A DNA stretch of 64,000 nt from Nannocystis bainbridge (GCF_028368995.1 NZ_JAQNDL010000002.1:1671724-1735723); one strand, 5' to 3'; shown: positions 19,131-32,945, counted from the stretch's first letter. Notes: generated by a model from the letters alone, not told the origin. Made by a program: numbers and translations.

Positions 19131-20768
19131 TCAGCCGGCGGCTTTCCGCGCGGCCTCGGCCTTCTTGGCCTCTTCCTCGGCCAGGCGCTTGGCCTTGGCG
19201 ATCGCGTCGCTGATGCCGCCGACCATGTAGAAGGCGTCCTCGGGCAGCGCGTCGTGCTTGCCCTCGACGATCTCGCGGAAGCTCTGGATCGTGTCCGCGA
19301 GCTCGACCTGGACGCCGTCGTTGCCGGTGAACACCTTGGCGACGTCGAACTGCTGGCTGAGGAACTTCTGGATCTTGCGCGCGCGGGCGACGGTGAGTTT
19401 GTCCTCTTCCGAGAGCTCGTCCATGCCGAGGATCTTGATGATGTCCTGCAGCTCCTTGTACTTCTGGAGGATCTGCTGGACCCGGCGCGCGGTCTCGTAG
19501 TGATCCTTGCCGACGACCTCGGGGGTGAGGACCGTGCTCGTCGAGTCGAGCGGGTCGACGGCCGGATAGATGCCGATCTCGGTCAGCGCGCGGCTGAGCA
19601 CCGTGGTCGCGTCGAGGTGGGTGAACGCGGTCGCCGGCGCTGGGTCGGTGAGGTCGTCCGCGGGCACGTAGATCGCCTGCACCGAGGTGATCGAGCCCTT
19701 GCTGGTGGTCGTGATGCGCTCCTGGAGGCCGCCCATCTCGGTCGCCAGCGTCGGCTGGTAACCGACCGCGCTGGGGATACGACCGAGCAGCGCCGACACC
19801 TCGGAGCCCGCCTGCGTGAAGCGGAAGATGTTGTCGATGAAGAGCATCAGGTCCTGGCCCATCTCGTCGCGGAAGTACTCCGCCTGGGCCAGGGCGCTGA
19901 GGGCCACGCGAGCGCGCGCGCCCGGGGGCTCGTTCATCTGGCCGTAGACCAGCGCGACCTTGCTCTGCTCGCTGTCGACCTTGTGGACCTTGCGGGTCCT
20001 GTGGTCCCAGTCGGCCTTGATGACGTCGGACTCCATCATCTCGAAGTAAAGGTCGTTGCCCTCGCGGGTGCGCTCGCCGACGCCGGCGAACACCGAGTAG
20101 CCGCCGAACTTCTTGCCGACGTTGTTGATGAGCTCCATCAGGAGCACCGTCTTGCCGACGCCGGCGCCGCCGAACAGGCCGATCTTGCCGCCGCGACGAT
20201 ACGGCGCGAGCAGGTCGATGACCTTGATGCCGGTGACCAACACCTCGGCCTTGGTGCTCTGCTCGGTGAACGGCGGAGCGGCGCGGTGGATCGGGCGGAA
20301 CTCGGTGGCGTCGATCGGGCCCTGCTCGTCGACCGGGTCGCCGGTGACGTTCATGATGCGGCCCAGCACGCCCTTGCCGACCGGCATCATGATCGGCTTG
20401 CCGGTGTCGCGGACTTCCATGCCGCGGACCAGGCCGTCGGTGGTGTCCATGGCGATCGTCCGCACCGTGCGCTCACCGAGGTGCTGCGCGACCTCGAGGG
20501 TGAGGTTGTCGACGCCGTCGTTGATGCGCGGGTTGGTGACCCTCAGCGCGGTGGTCACCTCGGGCAGCGCTCCGGAGAACTCGACGTCGACCACGGGGCC
20601 GATGACCTGCGTGATCTTGCCGGTGTTGACGCCGGGCGTCGCGCTCTGCGGCGGAGTGCCGCTCGCCGGCTTGGCGCCGCCGAGGAAGGACGCGGGGGTG
20701 TTGAAGATGCTGGCCTTACCCAGGGGGTTGGACGGCGGGTTGGACGGCGGAGGCGGCAGATTCGACAT
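19131..20768 (-). CDS. atpD: ATP synthase F1 beta subunit with N-terminal extension
   Basis: Catalytic subunit of the membrane ATP synthase, 545 residues. Walker A GGAGVGKT, the catalytic glutamate in GERTREGND and the conserved ALTEIGIYPAVDPLDS segment are intact. The canonical N-terminus (GKITQVIGPVVDVEF) begins only at about residue 50. It is preceded by a Pro/Ser/Asn-rich stretch (MSNLPPPPSNPPSN) that ordinary AtpD proteins, at about 465-480 residues, lack. No internal start near residue 50 has an obvious ribosome binding site, so the extension seems real. The C-terminus also ends in a Lys/Ala-rich helix. Confidence 0.96.
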   Translation of the reverse strand: MSNLPPPPSNPPSNPLGKASIFNTPASFLGGAKPASGTPPQSATPGVNTGKITQVIGPVVDVEFSGALPEVTTALRVTNPRINDGVDNLTLEVAQHLGERTVRTIAMDTTDGLVRGMEVRDTGKPIMMPVGKGVLGRIMNVTGDPVDEQGPIDATEFRPIHRAAPPFTEQSTKAEVLVTGIKVIDLLAPYRRGGKIGLFGGAGVGKTVLLMELINNVGKKFGGYSVFAGVGERTREGNDLYFEMMESDVIKADWDHRTRKVHKVDSEQSKVALVYGQMNEPPGARARVALSALAQAEYFRDEMGQDLMLFIDNIFRFTQAGSEVSALLGRIPSAVGYQPTLATEMGGLQERITTTSKGSITSVQAIYVPADDLTDPAPATAFTHLDATTVLSRALTEIGIYPAVDPLDSTSTVLTPEVVGKDHYETARRVQQILQKYKELQDIIKILGMDELSEEDKLTVARARKIQKFLSQQFDVAKVFTGNDGVQVELADTIQSFREIVEGKHDALPEDAFYMVGGISDAIAKAKRLAEEEAKKAEAARKAAG

Positions 20769-20843
20769 GGTGCTCCGGAAGGCGGCCCTACGGGCCGAGA
20801 AGACTGGCGGGAAATCGAGAGGCGCTCGGACCGTGTGGCCCGT

Positions 20844-21770
20844 CTAGCCCTTGAGGGCCTCGGCGCCGCCGATGATCTCCAGGAGTTCCTTGGTGATCGC
20901 GGCCTGGCGCTCGCGGTTGTAGAACAGCGTCAGCTCGCGGATGAGCTGGGTCGCGTTGTCGGACGCCGAGTCCATCGCGGTGCGACGGGCGGCGATCTCG
21001 CCGGCGACCGAGTTGAAGAACGCCTGCTGCAGCCGCGACTCGACGGCGATCGGCAGCAGGTGCCCGAGCAGCGCGTCGCGCCCCGGCTCGAGCACCGGCA
21101 ACACGCGCTCGTCGTTCACGACTTCGCGCGACTCGAACGGCAGCAGCTGCTCGATCTTCGGCAGCTGCGTCAGCACGTTCTTGAAGTAGTTGTAGGCGAA
21201 GTACACCTTGTCGACCTGCGGCAGGTCGGTGTCGCCGCCTTCCTTGCCGCCGGTGAACATCGCCATGACCTCGGCCGCGACCATCTTGGCCTTGACCACC
21301 AGGTCGGCCAGCGTCGGCGCGTCGTGGTGACGGACGAGCTTCTGTCCGCTGTGCTGGAAGAACCCGCGGCCCTTCTTGCCCACCGTCAGCAGCACGACGT
21401 CGTTGCCGGCCTCGCGCTCCTTGCGGATGAAGGTGCCCACGGCGCGGTTGAGGTTGGCGTTGAAGCCGCCCGCGAGGCCGCGATCGGCGGTGATGTGCAC
21501 GATCACCACGCGACCGTTGCCGCTGCGCTTGAGCAGCAGCGGGTGCGCTGCGCCGGCCTCGCCGGCCTCGCCCTCGCCCTCGCCGCCGCCGAGGCTGGCG
21601 ACCAGCGAGCCGACCACCTGGTCGAGACGCTCGCCGTACGGCCGCGCCCCCATCGCCGCCTGCTGCGCCTTGATCAGGCGCGCCGCGGCGATTCGGCTCA
21701 TCGCCGAGGTGATCTTGCGCGTGTTCTTGACCGACGTGATCCGGCTTCGGATCTCCTTCAGGTTGGCCAT
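20844..21770 (-). CDS. atpG: ATP synthase F1 gamma subunit
   Basis: Protein of 308 residues. The N-terminal coiled coil (LKEIRSRITSVKNTRKITSAMSRIA) and C-terminal MDSASDNATQLIRELTLFYNRERQAAITKELLEI are diagnostic for the central rotor shaft. It is 1 nt downstream of atpA, indicating translational coupling. An insert rich in Gly/Glu (about residues 57-70) and an FTGGKEGGDTDLP segment make it slightly longer than E. coli AtpG. Confidence 0.96.
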   Translation of the reverse strand: MANLKEIRSRITSVKNTRKITSAMSRIAAARLIKAQQAAMGARPYGERLDQVVGSLVASLGGGEGEGEAGEAGAAHPLLLKRSGNGRVVIVHITADRGLAGGFNANLNRAVGTFIRKEREAGNDVVLLTVGKKGRGFFQHSGQKLVRHHDAPTLADLVVKAKMVAAEVMAMFTGGKEGGDTDLPQVDKVYFAYNYFKNVLTQLPKIEQLLPFESREVVNDERVLPVLEPGRDALLGHLLPIAVESRLQQAFFNSVAGEIAARRTAMDSASDNATQLIRELTLFYNRERQAAITKELLEIIGGAEALKG

Positions 21771-21771
21771 G

Positions 21772-23310
<1,539 letters not shown>

Positions 23311-23393
23311 GGTGCGCTCGCGCGGTCCGCCCTGGGCGGCAGGACCTGAAGTTGGGATCGATGGGGTGACGTGGACGCGGGAGAAGCCGGAGG

Positions 23394-23945
23394 CTAGCCG
23401 CGGAGGGAGGAACGGAGGTTGCCGAGCTGGGTCTTCAGGCTGCCGTCGTAGACGACGCTGCCGACCTGGGTGACGACGCCGCCGATGAGCTCGGGGTCGA
23501 CGGCGGACTCGAGGAGGATGGTCTTGCCGGTGGCGCGCTCGAGCGCGGCCTTGATCTTGTTGACCGCGTCAGCAGGAAGCGGCCGCGCCGAGGTCAGCTT
23601 GGCGTGCACGCGCCCGGACAGCGCGTCCGACATCTCGGCGTACTGCCGGGCCATCTGCGACACGCCGGTGATGCGGCCGCGGTCGAACACGAACAGCAGG
23701 AACTTGCCGACGATCGCGTCGAGCGACATCCGCTCGAGCACCTTCTGCAGCACCGCGCGGCGCTCGGGCACCAGGAACGCGCCCGACTCGAGCACCGACA
23801 GCAGCGAGGGCTTGCCGGGCTCGCTGGCCGTGGCGACGCGGACGAAGCTGGCGATGTCGCGGCCGAAGATCTCGCGCTGGATCGGCGTGTCCGCGAGCTG
23901 GAGGAGCGCGCGGGCGTAACGACGGGCAAGGCTGCCGGGGATCAT
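23394..23945 (-). CDS. atpH: ATP synthase F1 delta subunit
   Basis: Peripheral-stalk subunit linking F1 to the b dimer, 183 residues. It begins SLARRYARALLQLA and ends with the family's GGVVTQVGSVVYDGSLKTQLGNLR segment. It lies between atpF (59 bp upstream) and atpA. Confidence 0.94.
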   Translation of the reverse strand: MIPGSLARRYARALLQLADTPIQREIFGRDIASFVRVATASEPGKPSLLSVLESGAFLVPERRAVLQKVLERMSLDAIVGKFLLFVFDRGRITGVSQMARQYAEMSDALSGRVHAKLTSARPLPADAVNKIKAALERATGKTILLESAVDPELIGGVVTQVGSVVYDGSLKTQLGNLRSSLRG

Positions 23946-24003
23946 GAGAGCTCGTCCTGGAGGGGTTTCGGTGTCGGGGCCCGTAGGCCGAGAAAAGTGC
24001 GGC

Positions 24004-24702
24004 TCAGGCAGCCGGGCGGCCGTTCACGACCTCGACCGCGTAGTCGTCGACCAGGCGGGACTGATCCGCGTCGGTGAAGCGGGCGCGCAGGATCTCCTCG
24101 GCCCGGGTGATCGCGCGGTCGAGGACTTCGTTCTCGACCGCCTGCTTGCGCACCGCGACCTCGCGCTGCGCCGCCGACAGCGCCTGCGCCTTGAAGCGTT
24201 CGACCTCGGCGCGCGCCTCGGTCATCAGCCGCTGGCGGTCGCTCTCGGCGCCGACGCGGGCCTGCTCGAGGATCTCGCGCGTCTCCTGGTCGAGGTGGTC
24301 GACCCGCCGCTTGTACTCCGAGAGCACCGACTCGGCCTCGTTCATCGCCTGCTGCGCCGCGGTGACCTGGGTCTTGATCGCCTCGTGGCGCGCGGCGTTG
24401 TCGGCCACCAGCTTGCGAATGATCAGCCGGTGCAGCAGGAACGCCAGCACCAGGAAGTTGATCAGCAGGTACGCCAGGCCGACGCGGTGGTCCTCGGCGT
24501 TGGGCCAGTTGAACCAGGTGATCCCGTGGTGATGGACCACGTGCTCGGAGGCCTGGACCGCCTCGGAGGCGGCCTCGGTGGCGTTGTGACCAACCGGCTC
24601 GTGACCGGCCGGCGAGGCCGACGCCACCTGCCCGATCAGACAGATGAACGAGCCGACGACGAGGCTGGTGAGCCCATGAACCCGATGAAGCGCGCGACGC
24701 AT
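24004..24702 (-). CDS. atpF: ATP synthase F0 subunit b
   Basis: Protein of 232 residues. A signal-peptide-like segment (SLVVGSFICLIGQVASAS) and a His-containing stretch (HVVHHHG) precede the membrane helix (LLINFLVLAFLLHRLII) and the long charged coiled-coil stator arm. ATG 24702 lies 2 nt after the stop of the b'-type gene. Typical b subunits are about 156-170 residues and lack the leading signal segment. A longer b with an N-terminal hydrophobic leader is known in some deltaproteobacteria-type synthases, but its cleavage here is inferred. Confidence 0.9.
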   Translation of the reverse strand: MRRALHRVHGLTSLVVGSFICLIGQVASASPAGHEPVGHNATEAASEAVQASEHVVHHHGITWFNWPNAEDHRVGLAYLLINFLVLAFLLHRLIIRKLVADNAARHEAIKTQVTAAQQAMNEAESVLSEYKRRVDHLDQETREILEQARVGAESDRQRLMTEARAEVERFKAQALSAAQREVAVRKQAVENEVLDRAITRAEEILRARFTDADQSRLVDDYAVEVVNGRPAA

Positions 24703-24704
24703 GG

Positions 24705-25166
24705 TCACACCGTCCTTCCCAGCAGCTTGGTGGCGATGTCCTGGGCGAGCTCCTCGACCCGGGTCGCCAGGGTGGTGCGGGCCGCTTCGGCCTCGCTGTT
24801 GAGCCGCTCGCGCTGCGCCTCGGACTCGCTGCCCGCGGCGGCGCGCGCCTCGGCGAGCTGGCGCTGACGCTCGGACTCGCTGCCCTTGACCGCCTCGGAG
24901 CGGATCCCGGCGGCGCGGGCGCGGGCCTCGGCCAGGCGGCTCTCGTAACGGCGACCCTCCTCGTCGGCGCGGGTGCGGAGGTCCGTCGCCGCCGCCGTCG
25001 TGCCGGTGATCGCCTGCTCGCGCCGGGCCTGAGTCGCCAGCCACGGCTTGAACAACAGCGGATAGAGGATCGCCATCAACAGGAGGAAGATGCCGGCCTG
25101 GATGAAGATCGTGCCGTCGATGTCGACGACGGGAGCGGCTGCTGCGGCGAGGAGAGTTGCGTGCAT
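24705..25166 (-). CDS. ATP synthase F0 subunit b'-type
   Basis: Protein of 153 residues with one N-terminal membrane helix (IFIQAGIFLLLMAILYPLLFKPW) and an Ala/Glu/Arg-rich coiled coil, the layout of b and b' subunits. With the second b gene directly after it, the synthase probably has a b/b' heterodimeric stator. It is the first gene of the operon visible here; atpI, atpB and atpE (a and c subunits) are absent and must be elsewhere. Confidence 0.88.
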   Translation of the reverse strand: MHATLLAAAAAPVVDIDGTIFIQAGIFLLLMAILYPLLFKPWLATQARREQAITGTTAAATDLRTRADEEGRRYESRLAEARARAAGIRSEAVKGSESERQRQLAEARAAAGSESEAQRERLNSEAEAARTTLATRVEELAQDIATKLLGRTV

Positions 25167-25663
25167 GGGGCCGTGAGCTTTTTCGGGGGGCCGTCCGCGG
25201 GCCGAGAGGCAGGCGGGCGATGCGGTGGCTCAGGCGCGGCCGGGGCCACCGGGGGGCCGCAAGTCCTTCGGCCCGAGAGAATCCGGCGGCTTTTGGCAAG
25301 CCGCTGGCAGATCCGAGAAGCGGCGGGCATCTACCACGCGAGATATGGGTCGTCAACGGACGCGAGCTCACATGCGAGCGCCGCGTCGCAGGGCCTTGCA
25401 AGCCGCGCTAGAGCCTTCCTCGGACCTTTCAATCGTCTCTTGGGACAGGTCTGGCCGCGTGCCTCGATCGTGCGCATAAACCGTTTCGGGACGTGAGAAA
25501 TGCGGGGCGCCAGGCGTCGGAGACGGCGCACCTCGGACCCCCCTCACGGGCCTCGTCCGCTCGGCTGTTTCCGCCCGCCTGCTTGCGCTGCCAGGCCCCT
25601 GAGCGGCCAGACGGCGACAATTTGCATAGCGCTCGCGGCCCCCGTCGCTTACGCTGCTGGTCC
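25167..25663. other. Intergenic region between the divergent atp operon and FHA gene
   Basis: About 500 bp. It holds a candidate atp promoter (25328-25356), a weak palindromic-unit remnant (GGGACAGGTCTGG near 25443) and otherwise no gene I can support. Confidence 0.4.
25328..25356 (-). promoter_or_regulatory. Candidate sigma-70 promoter of the atp operon
   Basis: On the minus strand TTGACG (25356-25351), a 17-bp spacer and TAGATG (25333-25328). The match to consensus is good at -35 and moderate at -10. The transcript would carry a leader of about 155 nt before the b' start. Confidence 0.4.
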
Positions 25664-26698
25664 GTGAGCAGCAAACGGCCCGACCCGTACGACCGCGCGA
25701 TGAGCCCCCTGGCCGCGGACGACGACGAGAGTGATCGCGACATCGACGCCGATTTGCGCGGCGACACGCGGCCGATCGACCTCATCGACGTATTCGGGCG
25801 GGCTCGCGGGGTCGTCGCCGAGATGGTCCGTAGCACGCCGACCGGTGACACCCTGGTCGTCGTCACCAACGAGCTCGGCTTTCCGGTCGGCCAACGCGCT
25901 ATCCGCCGGCCCGAGAGCCTACCTTACGCCCTCGTATTCGGCCGCCATAACCGCTGCACCCTATCTATCCCCCACGATTCCCGCGTCAGCCTGCGCCACA
26001 TCCTGCTCACCGCGTGGCCTGGCCAGGGAGCCCTGCGTCTGCGGGGCTATGACCTCGGCGGTCGCGCCGGCATCGTGCTCGCCGACGGCAAGCGGGTGCC
26101 CGGCTTCTCGGCGCTCGGCCACGTCGCCCTGTCGTTCGGCCGTACCGGCCTGGTCGTGCTGCCCGGCGGCCCTGCCGGCCTCTCGCTGCTCGAGGGCACC
26201 ACCGATCAGGCCTTCCAGCGGCTCACCGGCATCGACCGCGACGGCGGCGGCATTCGCCTCGCCATCTCGGCGATGGCCGAGCCCAGCGTCGCCCAGATCG
26301 GCGGCTATCGCCCGATCGACGTCGAGGCCCGGCCGCAGCCGCGCGGCATCCTGCGTCTGCGCTCCCTGAAGTCCAAGTCTCAGCGCGGCGCCGAGGCCTC
26401 GCGCGAGCTCGAGGTCGACAGCGAGCAGCTGCAGCGCGGCCTCCTCATCGGCCGCTACAGCGATCGCTGTTCGCTCGCCGGCTCCGGCCGCAACCTGTCC
26501 CGCGTCCACGCCCTCGTCACCGAGGAGGGCCCCAACTCGCTCCTCGTCTACGACCTCGCCAGCACCAACGGCGTGCGTCCCGGCCACGAGACCGAGGGCC
26601 CTTCGCACAGCGTCGTCCGGCTTCGCCATAACGAGCCGGTCATGCTCGGCCACTTCGAGCTGAGCTGGACCCCGGCCGAGCGCATTCGCGTGCACTGA
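25664..26698 (+). CDS. Double FHA-domain protein
   Basis: Protein of 344 residues from GTG 25664 (an ATG at 25700 is an alternative; neither has a strong ribosome binding site). The first FHA-like module spans about residues 70-170 (FGRHNRCTLSIPHDSRVSLRHILL, then LRGYDLGGRAGIVLADG). The second lies at about 250-344: LLIGRYSDRC, NLSRVHALVTEEG and YDLASTNGV, with the Arg, Ser and Asn of phosphothreonine recognition. FHA proteins in myxobacteria usually read Ser/Thr kinase signals. No catalytic domain is present. Confidence 0.8.
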   Translation: MSSKRPDPYDRAMSPLAADDDESDRDIDADLRGDTRPIDLIDVFGRARGVVAEMVRSTPTGDTLVVVTNELGFPVGQRAIRRPESLPYALVFGRHNRCTLSIPHDSRVSLRHILLTAWPGQGALRLRGYDLGGRAGIVLADGKRVPGFSALGHVALSFGRTGLVVLPGGPAGLSLLEGTTDQAFQRLTGIDRDGGGIRLAISAMAEPSVAQIGGYRPIDVEARPQPRGILRLRSLKSKSQRGAEASRELEVDSEQLQRGLLIGRYSDRCSLAGSGRNLSRVHALVTEEGPNSLLVYDLASTNGVRPGHETEGPSHSVVRLRHNEPVMLGHFELSWTPAERIRVH

Positions 26699-27011
26699 CG
26701 GACCGCCCTCCGCGGTCGCCGATGCGTCGCGCGAAGTCGGGCGTATTTCGCCGTGGCGCACCCGTTTTGCGGCGCCGACGCGTCCGCTCGCAGTTTCGCG
26801 GCGGCGGTCCGCGCGGTGCGCTGGGGCTTGCGCATGCACACGACCGCAGACCGCGCTTCGACGGAGCCAACGCCGGGCGATTGTGCTATCTGCCTGTTTG
26901 CGTCCAGGCCCGAAACGGCCTTCCGCGACCGCCCCCGCCTCCCGCGGGCGCGACTCGCAGCCCCCGCGCCGCCGTCCCTGGTCGCCCAGCTGGCCTCAAC
27001 CGGACAAATCC
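26699..27011. other. Non-coding stretch upstream of sdhC
   Basis: 313 bp without a supported gene; it must hold the sdh promoter and leader, but no clear -10/-35 pair could be picked out. Confidence 0.4.
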
Positions 27012-27785
27012 ATGACAGACGCGAAGCGGCCCGGACGCCTGAGCACCCTCGCCCGATCCACGATTGGCGCCAAGATCGTCATGGCGACGACCGGCGTGAT
27101 CCTGGTCGGGTTCCTCGTCGTGCACATGCTCGGCAACCTGCAGGTGTACCTCGGGCCCGACACCATGAACCACTACGCGCAGACCCTCAAGGGCACGCCT
27201 GCGCTGCTGTGGGGCGCGCGCTCCGTGCTGCTCGTCGGCCTCGTGCTGCACGTGCTGGCGGCCATCCGCCTCAAGGGCCTCAACAACGCCGCCCGCCCCC
27301 AGGAGTACGCGGTGGGCCGCCGCTACCGCGTCACCAGCAGCGCCGCCCGCTTCATGCTGCTGAGCGGCCTCGTGGTCCTGGCGTTCATCGTCTACCACCT
27401 GCTGCACTTCACCGTCGGCGTCACCAACCCGGCCGACTTCAACCTGCACGAGGTCCTCGACGTCGCCTCCCAGACCTGGGTCCGCAACGACAACGAGCAG
27501 CTGCTGGCCAAGCTGCCGGCGGAGTTGGTCCGCCACGACGTCTACAGCATGTTCGTCCGCGGGTTCCAAAACCCGCTGATCGCCGGCACGTACATCGTCG
27601 CCCAGCTGCTGCTGGCGATGCACCTCAGCCACGCGGTCGCCAGCATGCTGCACACCCTCGGCCTGTCCAAGGGGGCAGCCGCGCGCGAGCGCAACATCAA
27701 CATCGGCCGGGCCATCGCCGCCGTCGTCGTGCTCGGCAACCTCTCCTTCCCGATCGCCGTCCAGGCCGGTCTCCTCCACCTCTAA
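27012..27785 (+). CDS. sdhC: Succinate dehydrogenase cytochrome b558 subunit
   Basis: Membrane anchor of succinate dehydrogenase/fumarate reductase of the B. subtilis-type (single large diheme cytochrome b, TIGR02046-like), 257 residues with five membrane helices. Heme-ligand histidines lie in FLVVHMLGNL, LVLHVLAAIRLKG, YHLLHFT and AMHLSHA. ATG 27012 fits the N-terminal helix position. It is followed by sdhA after 23 bp. This anchor hands electrons to the quinone pool. Confidence 0.92.
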   Translation: MTDAKRPGRLSTLARSTIGAKIVMATTGVILVGFLVVHMLGNLQVYLGPDTMNHYAQTLKGTPALLWGARSVLLVGLVLHVLAAIRLKGLNNAARPQEYAVGRRYRVTSSAARFMLLSGLVVLAFIVYHLLHFTVGVTNPADFNLHEVLDVASQTWVRNDNEQLLAKLPAELVRHDVYSMFVRGFQNPLIAGTYIVAQLLLAMHLSHAVASMLHTLGLSKGAAARERNINIGRAIAAVVVLGNLSFPIAVQAGLLHL

Positions 27786-27808
27786 CGCGCCTCGCTCCCC
27801 GCACCGCC

Positions 27809-29722
<1,914 letters not shown>

Positions 29723-29723
29723 T

Positions 29724-30485
29724 ATGTCGAACACGACGATGACCCTCACCCTGCAGATCTGGCGCCAGCGGAGCGCCAACACGCCCGGGTCGATGCAGAC
29801 CTACAAGCTCGAGGGTGTGAACGAGCACATGTCGTTCCTCGAGATGCTCGACGTGCTCAACGCCAAGCTGACGAAGGAAGGCCAGGACCCGGTCGCGTTC
29901 GATCACGACTGCCGCGAAGGCATCTGCGGCTCGTGCTCGATGGTGATCGACGGCCGCCCGCACGGGCCACGCAAGGGCACCACCGCGTGCCAGCTGCACA
30001 TGCGCACCTACAAGGACGGCGACACCATCACGATCGAGCCGTGGCGCGCCAAGGCGTTCCCGGTGATCAAGGATCTGGTGGTCGACCGCAACTCGCTCGA
30101 CCGCATCGTCGCCTCCGGCGGCTTCGTGTCCGTCAACACCGGCGTCACCGTCGACGCCAACGCCACCCCGATCGGCAAGAAGAACGCCGACGAGGCGATG
30201 GACTACGCCGCCTGCATCGGCTGCGGCGCCTGTGTGGCCGCCTGCCCCAACGCCTCGGCGATGCTGTTCACCGGCGCCAAGGTCGGCCACCTCGTCAAGC
30301 TGCCGCAGGGCCAGGTCGAGCGCCGCGGCCGCGTGCTGCGCATGGTCGAGCAGATGGACCTCGAGGGCTTCGGCGCCTGCACCAACCACCGTGAGTGCTC
30401 CGAGGCCTGCCCCAAGGAGATCAGCTTCGACGCGATCGAGCTGCTCAACCTCGAGTACATGCGGGCCCAGGTCACCAACGACTGA
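29724..30485 (+). CDS. sdhB: Succinate dehydrogenase iron-sulfur subunit
   Basis: Protein of 253 residues carrying the [2Fe-2S] ligands CREGICGSCSM ... C (TTACQLH-type) and two ferredoxin-like clusters CIGCGACVAACP and CTNHRECSEACPKE, which pass electrons from SdhA to SdhC. The length and motif order match the b558-type SdhB/FrdB group. It is last in the sdhCAB operon; a hairpin follows. Confidence 0.96.
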   Translation: MSNTTMTLTLQIWRQRSANTPGSMQTYKLEGVNEHMSFLEMLDVLNAKLTKEGQDPVAFDHDCREGICGSCSMVIDGRPHGPRKGTTACQLHMRTYKDGDTITIEPWRAKAFPVIKDLVVDRNSLDRIVASGGFVSVNTGVTVDANATPIGKKNADEAMDYAACIGCGACVAACPNASAMLFTGAKVGHLVKLPQGQVERRGRVLRMVEQMDLEGFGACTNHRECSEACPKEISFDAIELLNLEYMRAQVTND

Positions 30486-30507
30486 TCTCGGCGCCTCGCC
30501 GACAAGC

Positions 30508-30534
30508 GCGGTCGTCGGGCATCCCGACGGCCGC
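30508..30534. terminator. Hairpin between sdhB and the convergent lipoprotein gene
   Basis: A 12-bp stem (GCGGTCGTCGGG with CCCGACGGCCGC, one G-U) and a 3-nt loop in the 58-bp gap between convergent genes. A short GTTT follows on the plus strand. Probably a bidirectional terminator. Confidence 0.6.
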
Positions 30535-30543
30535 GTCCGCGTT

Positions 30544-31206
30544 TCAGCAGCTGGGGTAGCCGTCCATGCCCGGGTCCGGCGGCGGATCGCAGGCCTGGAA
30601 GCTGCCGGGGAAGCACCCGCTCGGCAGCTGGTAGACGTTCTGCCCCTTGCACACGGTCGTGATCGCGTCGTCGCAGATCATCTGCGGCAGGCACCCGAGG
30701 AAGCTCTTGGGGTCGTTGAGGCACCAGATCGCGCCGTCGAACTCGAACGCCTGACCCTCGATCGGCAGGCAGCCGAGCATCACGCACTCGTCCTTCGTCA
30801 CCGCCGCCTCGCAATCGACCGGCTCCGCCGTGGTCCCCGGCACCTCGCCGGTCGAAGTCGAGGTCGAACCGCCCGATCCGCCCTGGCTCTCCTGACCTGT
30901 CCCCGAGGACATCCCCTCGGTCTCGTTGCCGGAGCCGCCGCCGCCCTGCGTCTCGCTGTCGCTCATGCTGCCGCTCACGTCGGTCGTGCCGGACTCCGAC
31001 GCGCCCATGCCCGAGTCGGTCGGCGCGCTCTGCGACTCCGAGGCCGACTCCGAGCCATCGCTCGTCGCCTCCGAGCCCTCGCTCGAACCCTGGCTCGCGC
31101 TGCCCGAGTTCGAGGCCGAGTTCGTATCACCGCCGCTGTCGCCGCACGCCATCGTCAGCACGACAGCGCCCGCGACCACCCCAGTTTCAAGCCAATGGAT
31201 GCGCAC
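30544..31206 (-). CDS. Ser/Gly-rich lipoprotein with Cys-rich C-terminus
   Basis: Protein of 220 residues. The lipobox is LTMAC; about 100 residues of Ser, Gly, Thr, Glu and Asp follow (surface linker), then a compact domain of about 90 residues with paired cysteines (KDECVMLGCLP, AIWCLND, LGCLPQMICDD, TVCKGQN, SGCFPGSFQACDPP), likely disulfide-bonded outside the cytoplasm. The family is unknown to me. Three in-phase palindromic units at 30882-30923 lie in the linker. Confidence 0.7.
   Translation of the reverse strand: MRIHWLETGVVAGAVVLTMACGDSGGDTNSASNSGSASQGSSEGSEATSDGSESASESQSAPTDSGMGASESGTTDVSGSMSDSETQGGGGSGNETEGMSSGTGQESQGGSGGSTSTSTGEVPGTTAEPVDCEAAVTKDECVMLGCLPIEGQAFEFDGAIWCLNDPKSFLGCLPQMICDDAITTVCKGQNVYQLPSGCFPGSFQACDPPPDPGMDGYPSC
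30882..30923 (-). repeat. Three in-phase palindromic units in the lipoprotein linker
   Basis: Cores CCTGGCT (30882), CCTGTCC (30896) and CATCCCC (30910), 14 bp apart; 42 bp read in frame within a Gly/Ser-rich stretch. Confidence 0.65.
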
Positions 31207-31266
31207 GGGGCCAGGCTACCACGCCCCCGGTTGTCGTTCGCGCGCGTCTTCGTCACACTCGCGCGG

Positions 31267-31491
31267 GTGACGATCTTCTACTGGGACTACTACGGTCCGG
31301 ACGCCGAGGGCACCGCGCGTCACTTCCTCGTCCACCTCGGCGAGTACATCGTCCGCAACGGCCTGCCCGAGTGTGAGCGCGGCGTCGAGTCGTCGCGCGC
31401 TGGCCATGGCGCCGTGTGGTGCAAGACGCCCGACGAGGCCCGCGAGGCCATCTTGCGCCTGCGCCCGCGCCGCGCCGCCCCCGCGCCTTGA
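31267..31491 (+). CDS. Small conserved-looking hypothetical protein (74 aa)
   Basis: GTG 31267 gives a 74-residue protein with composition unlike random translated GC-rich DNA: VTIFYWDYYGPDAEGTARHF, HLGEYIVRNG and AVWCKTPDEAREAILRLRP. It is soluble, with a Cys near the C-terminus. The function is unknown. The start is inferred from the first residues and is close to the divergent lipoprotein gene. It may be co-transcribed with the sigma-54 activator that follows. Confidence 0.55.
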   Translation: MTIFYWDYYGPDAEGTARHFLVHLGEYIVRNGLPECERGVESSRAGHGAVWCKTPDEAREAILRLRPRRAAPAP

Positions 31492-31553
31492 ACCGCCGCA
31501 ACAATTTTTCGCGCCGGCTGCAAAACCGGGGCGACTCGCACCGACCTACTCGT

Positions 31554-32846
<1,293 letters not shown>

Positions 32847-32847
32847 C

Positions 32848-32945
32848 AAGACATGTCTTGAGCACCATGTCTCTCACGACACGCCCCATAGGACATGCCT
32901 TAAAGGCCATGCCCTCCAGGACATGTCTCGTAAGACATATTCGCC
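32848..32945 (+). repeat. Seven-unit 14-bp palindromic array after a stop codon
   Basis: Seven consecutive 14-bp units, beginning 1 nt after the stop of the sigma-54 activator. Decamers AAGACATGTC, GCACCATGTC, ACGACACGCC, AGGACATGCC, AGGCCATGCC, AGGACATGTC and AAGACATATT are each followed by a 4-nt spacer, except that the seventh merges into flanking DNA. Confidence 0.93.

Noticed and set aside
30508..30534. Hairpin after sdhB as a palindromic-family member
   Set aside because: It lacks the CATGTCC-type core and the 14-bp phase; it is an ordinary GC-rich hairpin between convergent genes.
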